From JBFXDW01 sp050180745 (GTDB lineage: Bacteria; Pseudomonadota; Alphaproteobacteria; UBA9219), in NCBI GenBank assembly GCA_050180745.1, contig JBFXDW010000061.1:1-11170 (forward strand): a stretch of DNA of 11,170 nt. Direction: 5' to 3'. The notes beneath the pieces are model-generated. The model was not told the origin of the DNA and ran no database searches. It saw nothing but the letters and a program-made list of their open reading frames with translations. The translations under genes were made by a program, and so were the position numbers. Positions 6,619-11,170 of the stretch are shown here, in pieces. How positions within the stretch are numbered: position 1 is the stretch's first letter; each line of letters begins with the position of its first letter.

Positions 6619-7538
6619 GGCCAGACTTTGCGTTATGGGGAAAACATTGTTTGCAAGAGAACGCTATAGAAAAAAAAGACGCAAGTAAAGTTCTGGGTCT
6701 CAATTCTGGACTTTATATTGTTGCTACGCCCATTGGCAATTTGGGGGACATTACATTGCGGGCGCTGTGGACTCTGCAAGAGGCGGATCTTATCTTATGC
6801 GAAGATACGCGCGTAAGCGGCAAGCTTTTGAATAGTTTTGGGCTTAAAAAGCCCCTTTTGTCTTGCCACGAGCATAATGAAGAGGCTCGTGAACAAGAGG
6901 TTTTATCTCGGCTTGCTAAAGGAGAATCTTTGGCTCTTATCAGCGATGCAGGTATGCCGTTGATCGCAGATCCTGGGTATCGTCTTGTGCGCGCCTGTCG
7001 CGAAGCTGGTTTTATGGTTACCATTATTCCGGGAGCGAATGCAGCGCTTACGGCATTGGCTGGATCAGGCTTGCCGACGAATAGTTTTTTGTCCAGCGGC
7101 TTTCTTCCTCATAAAAGCGGGGCGCGCCAGAAAGAGTTAGAAGCTTTATCTCATAATGCGGCGTGTCTTGTCTTTTATGAGTCTCCTCATCGGCTAATGG
7201 CTAGCCTAAAAGACATGTCGGATTGTTTCGGCAAGGAAAGACGGGCCGTTGTGGCACGTGAGTTAACTAAGCGATATGAGACTTTTCACGAGGGCTGTTT
7301 AGCCGATCTTTGCAACTATTTTGAGACCACAGGAGCACCTAAGGGAGAAATGGTGCTCGTCGTTGCGCCAGAAGATGCTCCTGCCGAGGACGAAAGCTGG
7401 GAGGAGGTTCTTGAAAATTGCCTTAAAACCATGAGCTTACGTGATGCTGTGGTAGAAACCGTGGAGGCAACAGGGATTTCTAAAAAGACGGTTTACCAAA
7501 AAGCCCTCGAACTTATTGACTCCGGCCCTTCAAAATAG
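6582..7538 (+). CDS. rsmI: 16S rRNA (cytidine1402-2'-O)-methyltransferase
   Basis: SAM-dependent methyltransferase of the tetrapyrrole-methylase fold. It 2'-O-methylates C1402 of 16S rRNA in the decoding centre. The domain starts at residue 45 with GLYIVATPIGNLGDITLRAL. LISDAGMPLIADPGYRLVR follows (usually SDAGTPLI, so Thr is Met here), then PGANAALTALAGSGLPT, GFLPHKSGARQKEL, LVFYESPHRLMASL, VVARELTKRYETFHEG and KGEMVLVV. The 318-residue frame is about 30 longer than E. coli RsmI because of an unconserved N-terminal extension. The ATG at 6582 has AGGAA five bases upstream, but using it overlaps the divergent lipoprotein gene by 37 bp. A TTG at 6651 preceded by GGGGAA is an alternative start. 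The gene yraN, often found next, is absent. The stop lies inside the rpsD promoter. Confidence 0.95.
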   Translation: MVRSDEQIEQKTWPDFALWGKHCLQENAIEKKDASKVLGLNSGLYIVATPIGNLGDITLRALWTLQEADLILCEDTRVSGKLLNSFGLKKPLLSCHEHNEEAREQEVLSRLAKGESLALISDAGMPLIADPGYRLVRACREAGFMVTIIPGANAALTALAGSGLPTNSFLSSGFLPHKSGARQKELEALSHNAACLVFYESPHRLMASLKDMSDCFGKERRAVVARELTKRYETFHEGCLADLCNYFETTGAPKGEMVLVVAPEDAPAEDESWEEVLENCLKTMSLRDAVVETVEATGISKKTVYQKALELIDSGPSK

Positions 7539-7545
7539 GTATAAA
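7516..7545 (+). promoter_or_regulatory. Predicted sigma-70 promoter of rpsD
   Basis: TTGACT (7516-7521) is followed after 18 bp by TATAAA (7540-7545). Each matches the consensus at 5 of 6 positions, making this the best promoter in the window. It spans the rsmI stop codon (7536-7538). Transcription would start near 7552 and give a leader of about 100 nt before the rpsD ATG. Confidence 0.65.
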
Positions 7546-7600
7546 ACGCTCATTCCCGAGAACGTGGACAATAGCTGCTTTAGTGACATGCATTCGTCCC

Positions 7601-7623
7601 GTTTTGCCCATAAGGGGCAAAAC
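7601..7623 (+). promoter_or_regulatory. Leader hairpin of rpsD, candidate autoregulatory element
   Basis: GTTTTGCCC (7601-7609) is perfectly complementary to GGGCAAAAC (7615-7623), with loop ATAAG. No T-run follows, so it is not a standard terminator for rsmI. It lies in the predicted rpsD leader, 32 nt before the start codon. A further CCC (7598-7600) could pair with GGG (7629-7631) across a bulge. Known S4 proteins repress their own mRNA by binding leader structures in some bacteria. That this hairpin plays such a part is inference. Confidence 0.5.
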
Positions 7624-7655
7624 CTATCGGGGCCATAGAAAACGGAACTATAATT

Positions 7656-8270
7656 ATGTCAAAAAGAATTGCTGCAAAGCATAAAATTGACCGCCGTCTT
7701 GGCGTCAATCTTTGGGGGCGTCCTAAAAGCCCTCTTAACAAACGGGATTATCGTCCAGGTCAACATGGCCAAGGGCGTCATAAACCGTCTGATTACGGAA
7801 TCCAATTGCTCGCAAAACAACGTTTGCGCGGTTATTACGGCAATATTGGCGAACGTCAATTCCGTCGTTACTATCGTGAAGCGATGCGTCGTAAGGGCGA
7901 CAATGGCGAAAACTTAATCCGTCTTCTTGAGCAACGGCTTGATGCGGTTGTATATCGTATGATGTTTGTGCCGACTGTTTTTGCGGCTCGTCAATTGGTT
8001 AGCCATGGTCACGTTCTTGTTAATGGTAAGCGCGTGAACATCGCATCTTATCGTGTTCGCGAAGGGGATGAGATTTCTTTGTGTGAAAAAGCAAAGAAGA
8101 TCCCTGCCGTAATTCAAGCGGCTGAGTCGACCGAACGCGAAGTACCAGAGTATGTTTCTGTTGATCATAAGGAAAAGAAGGGGACTCTTGTTCGCCTTCC
8201 TTCTCTGGACGAAGTGCCTTATCCGGTTCAGATGGAGCCAAATCTGGTTATCGAGTTCTATTCTCGTTAA
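7656..8270 (+). CDS. rpsD: 30S ribosomal protein S4
   Basis: Primary 16S rRNA-binding protein of the small subunit body. It nucleates 30S assembly and influences decoding accuracy. The 204-residue product has the usual family length. It opens with MSKRIAAKHKIDRRLGVNLW, the alphaproteobacterial form without the zinc-binding cysteines found in some S4 proteins. The N-terminal helical domain includes RPGQHGQ and LLAKQRLRGYYGNIGERQF. The S4 RNA-binding domain follows, with RLDAVVYRMMFVPTVFAARQ, LVSHGHVLVNGKRVNIASYR and VREGDEISL. The C-terminus VQMEPNLVIEFYSR is canonical. The gene stands alone, as is usual in alphaproteobacteria, with its own promoter, a structured leader, a modest Shine-Dalgarno (CGGAA, 8 nt before the ATG) and a strong terminator. 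Confidence 0.99.
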   Translation: MSKRIAAKHKIDRRLGVNLWGRPKSPLNKRDYRPGQHGQGRHKPSDYGIQLLAKQRLRGYYGNIGERQFRRYYREAMRRKGDNGENLIRLLEQRLDAVVYRMMFVPTVFAARQLVSHGHVLVNGKRVNIASYRVREGDEISLCEKAKKIPAVIQAAESTEREVPEYVSVDHKEKKGTLVRLPSLDEVPYPVQMEPNLVIEFYSR

Positions 8271-8293
8271 TAGAAACGGTTTAAAGAAAAGAA

Positions 8294-8323
8294 AAAGCGG
8301 GGGGCTTGGCCTCCCGCTTTTTT
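8294..8323 (+). terminator. Rho-independent terminator of rpsD
   Basis: AAAGCGGGGGG (8294-8304) pairs with CCTCCCGCTTT (8310-8320), with one G-T wobble and loop CTTGG. The T-run spans 8318-8323. It begins 24 bp after the rpsD stop and separates it from the following large gene. Confidence 0.93.
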
Positions 8324-8527
8324 GTTGGAAAAGTTAAAAAAAACAACAACAAAGATAACCTCATTCTTTTGAACACTTTTTTAACGATTCTGCGTTCAAA
8401 TTACCCTGTGGCAGTACGAATCTCTTTTGACACAGTTGCCCGCTGTGGAATTAGAGCTTTGTAAGCCGAATATGTAACGGTTTATGTGGTAGTTTGATGC
8501 TTTTGTTTCCTGCAAACTGTTTTGTTT

Positions 8528-8534
8528 GAGGTGG
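8528..8534 (+). promoter_or_regulatory. Ribosome binding site fixing a GTG start
   Basis: GAGGTGG lies 7 nt before the GTG at 8542. An in-frame TGA at 8527-8529 overlaps its first bases, so the frame cannot extend further upstream. Together these make GTG 8542 the start of the large gene. Confidence 0.75.
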
Positions 8535-8541
8535 TGCTCCC

Positions 8542-11170
8542 GTGTGCGCAGACTCGACAGAACAAAAGGAAAGAGTAACCCCTTCTTTTAGAAGACGGGT
8601 TAGGCGGCTTTGCGCTTTTGGTTTTGGGCGCGAAAGGGCATCTTGTGCGTGTGCGCAACGAGGGTTTGCTATTGCACCGATCCTTTATTTGTTGACTCTC
8701 GTTGGTGTTGCCACGGGCGTTCTTTTCAGTAGCTATACACAGATTTTACGTACGAACGTAAGTGTTACGAACGAGACGGCTGTTAAAAGCGAGATTTCTG
8801 CGGGAAGCACCACGCTTTCTGCTTCCGCTGTTTTAAGTGCAGATCAAACCATTTTTTGTCCTCCTGGTGCGACGCCGAGTGAGCTGTGTCCGGATGCTCC
8901 TCAAAAGATGATGTTGTTTGCTGATATCGCAGAGCAGGATGTGGCAAAGCTTCCGGCAAATTATGCAGCAGCGCAATCAACGGGGGATCCGAAGGAAGTT
9001 GGTGTTTTGGCTGCAGGCGCTGGAGTTAAGGTTCTAGACCCGTGGGGTCACTATTATATCTACTGTCGGTGGGAGAATGCGCGGTCATCTCCTGGGGCTC
9101 CAGCTATGGCGCTGATCTCTGCGGGTAGTAATGCGCGCATTGAAACGGGTTGTGGCGATAATTCTCCGTCAGGGGATGACCAAATATCAAGCATTTCTGT
9201 TGGTGCGGCAACGCAGAAGGCTGCCGTTTGGCAGATGGATTCAGATTCATCTGCAGTTACGTTTGGTGCAACGGGCTCCAAGGTTGTTGTGGGTAGCGAC
9301 GGCACTTTAACAGCGCGTAATCTTGTCATTTCTGGGGGGGGGCGCATACAAACGCTCCTTCTTTCCAATGCGTTGGGGGTTGGAAGTGGTGGTACGGGGA
9401 GCTCTTCGGCATCTGGGGCACGGGTCAATCTGGGGGCGACAACGGTTGGGGATGCGCTCTTTACTGCATCAAGCCAGACAGCAGCTCTTTCGACATTGGG
9501 CGCAACAGATGTTGGGCAATATTTATTTAGCGGTACATCTTTGAATAGCAGCTACGCCAACACGGTTCGAAGTGCACTTTTGGGCGCCGGTACGGTTGGG
9601 GATAGTCTTTTTACACAAAGCACGGCTAGTGGTGCGCGGGGTGTGTTGGGTGCAGGAAGTGTCGGAGAAAATGTTTTTACGGCGGGCACACAGAGCGCCG
9701 CTTTGTCTGCGTTAGGTGCAGGAAGTGTTGGGGAGGGCGTTTTTGTTGCAGGAACGGCGGATTCTGCACAAACGGCTCTAGGGTTTACGGCTGTTGGTAA
9801 GGCGGTGACAGCAGCGGTCAGTCAATCTGCGGCTCGTTCTGCTTTGGGGTCAACATCTATCGGAGATACATTATTTACCGTAAGCTCGCAAGCGGCTGCT
9901 TGGAATGCCTTGGGACTAACAGGAGGGAGCGGAACCCTTGATGTTGCTGTTTCTGGAACGGCAGGGTCTGTTCCTGCGTCTGGTATTATTGGTACGGTTG
10001 GAATTTCCCAAGGTGGTACGAGCGCGACAACAGCGCCGGATGCCCTTGATAATTTATTTTCAGCGGATGATGGTGGTACAGAAACGCTTCATGAGGACCG
10101 AATTAAAGATGCCAGTATCGATAGCAGTAAACTGACCAGCGTCGTCGCGAGTGGGACCTATGGTACGGTTGTCGTTGACTCAGCGGGGCGTGTTACAGGC
10201 GGTGCGGCGCCAGGTTTACAAACAGGTATCTCTAATGGTGCTGGAACAGGCATCGATGCAACGGCCACGGGCCTTATTTTCTCAACGGCCTCTTCTACGA
10301 CAATGGTGTTGGATACGTCGGGCAATTTGGGATTGGGGACAGCTGCTCCTGGAGAAAGACTTCATGTTCAAGCAGGCAATATAAGAATTGCGGGTGCGGC
10401 AGAAACGACGCGGGAGCTCCAATTTGCAACCGGAACAGATTCTTTACGCTGGACGGTTGAAACAAATGCGGTTGCGGAAGGCGGAGCTGATACAGGGTCT
10501 AATTTTGAGATTTTACGCTATAGCGATGCGGGTGTAGCTACAACGGCCTTGGCGATAAATCGTGCAACAGGGGCTTCAGTTTTTAACGGTAGTGTATCGG
10601 CAACCGGGGGGTTCTTAGGCTATTTCACGGGTACCTTTGACGGGAACTTCGCAGGTACCGTTAGCGGCAACATGAATCTAGGAACAAATGCAGCTAGCAC
10701 AAATCCTCGTCGTGAAGCAGAAGCGGGGACAGGCCTGTTCTCGGACGCGACAAACAATGTTGCTATAGCAACTGATGGTGTAGAAAGATTTCGTATCAGT
10801 GATACAGATGTTTCCATAACTATTGGGGGCGTGGAGAAGCTGCGCGTAACGAGCGCTAGTGTTGATATTGGAAGCACTCTTTATGGCGACTTAAGCACGA
10901 ACCGTGTAGCGATAGGGACAGGGTTATCGTCCGTAACGGCAGGGACGGTTCTTGATCTTTCTAGTAATACGACAGCGGCGAACAGCTCGGTGTTGATGCC
11001 GCAGGGGACAACAGATGCGCGTCCGACGATCGGCGTTGCGGGGATGATCCGGTATAATACGACGAATGCCAAGATGGAGGTCTATCAGGCAGGCGCATGG
11101 ACCAGTCTTGTATCGAGTGACACCGGCGAGATCAGCACGGATCTTGGCACAGCGGTCGGGTCTCCGGCCC
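8542..11170 (+). CDS. Large pilin-headed, tail-fibre-like surface protein (3' end outside window)
   Basis: One frame stays open for 876 codons from a GTG to the window edge. Residues 1-41 are basic and Cys-containing (RRRVRR at 17-22). A Gly41-Phe42 junction and a hydrophobic helix (about 42-65) follow, resembling a type IV prepilin N-terminus, but with Pro rather than Glu at mature position 5. Residues 66-215 look pseudopilin-like, with DPWGHYYIY at 166-174, ALISAG at 190-195 and GDDQ at 211-214. Cysteines C106, C116, C175 and C204 could form disulfides. Seven 22-residue repeats occupy 297-456. The rest resembles phage tail fibres: GNLGLGTAAPGERLHV (594-609), GTGLFS and GMIRYNTTNAKMEVY with AW (834-853). 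This suggests a PilV-like pilus-tip adhesin or other surface fibre; receptor and export route are unknown. No firm promoter was found; TTGACA at 8427-8432 lacks a good -10. Confidence 0.85.
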   Translation, partial: MCADSTEQKERVTPSFRRRVRRLCAFGFGRERASCACAQRGFAIAPILYLLTLVGVATGVLFSSYTQILRTNVSVTNETAVKSEISAGSTTLSASAVLSADQTIFCPPGATPSELCPDAPQKMMLFADIAEQDVAKLPANYAAAQSTGDPKEVGVLAAGAGVKVLDPWGHYYIYCRWENARSSPGAPAMALISAGSNARIETGCGDNSPSGDDQISSISVGAATQKAAVWQMDSDSSAVTFGATGSKVVVGSDGTLTARNLVISGGGRIQTLLLSNALGVGSGGTGSSSASGARVNLGATTVGDALFTASSQTAALSTLGATDVGQYLFSGTSLNSSYANTVRSALLGAGTVGDSLFTQSTASGARGVLGAGSVGENVFTAGTQSAALSALGAGSVGEGVFVAGTADSAQTALGFTAVGKAVTAAVSQSAARSALGSTSIGDTLFTVSSQAAAWNALGLTGGSGTLDVAVSGTAGSVPASGIIGTVGISQGGTSATTAPDALDNLFSADDGGTETLHEDRIKDASIDSSKLTSVVASGTYGTVVVDSAGRVTGGAAPGLQTGISNGAGTGIDATATGLIFSTASSTTMVLDTSGNLGLGTAAPGERLHVQAGNIRIAGAAETTRELQFATGTDSLRWTVETNAVAEGGADTGSNFEILRYSDAGVATTALAINRATGASVFNGSVSATGGFLGYFTGTFDGNFAGTVSGNMNLGTNAASTNPRREAEAGTGLFSDATNNVAIATDGVERFRISDTDVSITIGGVEKLRVTSASVDIGSTLYGDLSTNRVAIGTGLSSVTAGTVLDLSSNTTAANSSVLMPQGTTDARPTIGVAGMIRYNTTNAKMEVYQAGAWTSLVSSDTGEISTDLGTAVGSPA
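9430..9909 (+). repeat. Seven tandem 66-bp (22-residue) coding repeats
   Basis: Within the large surface protein, units start at Leu residues 297, 319, 347, 369, 391, 413 and 435, and the next Leu-Gly is at 457. Six units are exactly 22 residues, and the second is 28 with a 6-residue insertion. The consensus is LGAxxVGxxxFTxxxQxAA plus three variable residues. The DNA is diverged between units, so selection acts on the protein pattern. Similar Leu-Gly-Ala/Val-Gly repeats occur in phage tail fibres. Confidence 0.85.

Noticed and set aside
8368..8400. Inverted repeat TTTGAAC / GTTCAAA after the rpsD terminator
   Set aside because: Seven-base arms 19 nt apart in A/T-rich sequence are expected by chance, and no promoter is clearly associated.
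8427..8456. Possible promoter for the large surface gene (TTGACA at 8427-8432)
   Set aside because: The -35 is perfect, but the hexamers at 17-18 bp spacing (ATTAGA, TTAGAG) match a -10 box at only two positions, so it is not listed as a feature.
9323..10384. Short plus-strand open frames inside the large surface gene
   Set aside because: They are out of frame with the continuous 876-codon reading frame and have no ribosome binding sites.
1..11170. CRISPR array, tRNA, rRNA, toxin-antitoxin or defence genes
   Set aside because: I looked on both strands and saw no spaced direct repeats, tRNA cloverleaf, rRNA segment or recognisable defence-type domains.

Overview
The window looks like chromosomal DNA from an alphaproteobacterium. 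The S4 protein is of the alphaproteobacterial type and its gene stands alone, away from the alpha operon. A DUF3576 lipoprotein gene lies directly upstream of leuS, and a penicillin-binding-protein-activator-like lipoprotein gene is divergent from rsmI. I cannot name the genus; a Rhodospirillales-, Micavibrionales- or Holosporales-like lineage is only a guess.

Layout. Positions 1-2521 (minus) hold nearly all of leuS, cut at its 3' end by the window edge. Positions 2774-3313 (minus) encode a small DUF3576 lipoprotein with a readable promoter. A divergent intergenic region leads to a highly biased, probably strongly expressed outer-membrane porin (3570-4688, plus), closed by a textbook terminator. 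Positions 4689-5325 contain no convincing gene but carry several palindromic REP-like elements; one 41-bp unit recurs upstream of leuS. Positions 5326-6618 (minus) encode the lipoprotein of the LpoA/periplasmic-binding fold. Its 5' end overlaps that of rsmI (6582-7538, plus). rpsD (7656-8270, plus) has its own promoter inside the last rsmI codons, a roughly 100-nt leader with a perfect hairpin, and a strong terminator.

From 8542 to the right edge a single open frame of at least 876 codons begins at a GTG with a good ribosome binding site. It encodes a large surface-type protein. Its N-terminus looks like a type IV pilin or pseudopilin (basic leader, Gly-Phe junction, one hydrophobic helix, then a DPWG...Y.Y...ISAG motif). 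This is followed by seven 22-residue tandem repeats and long stretches typical of phage tail fibres. This chimeric, PilV-like candidate pilus-tip adhesin is the most interesting object in the window.

Functionally, leuS, rsmI and rpsD serve translation. The porin and the two lipoproteins belong to the cell envelope. The 3'-terminal gene is probably a cell-surface or pilus adhesin. Apart from the lpoA-like/rsmI pair, there is no sign that these genes work as one pathway.
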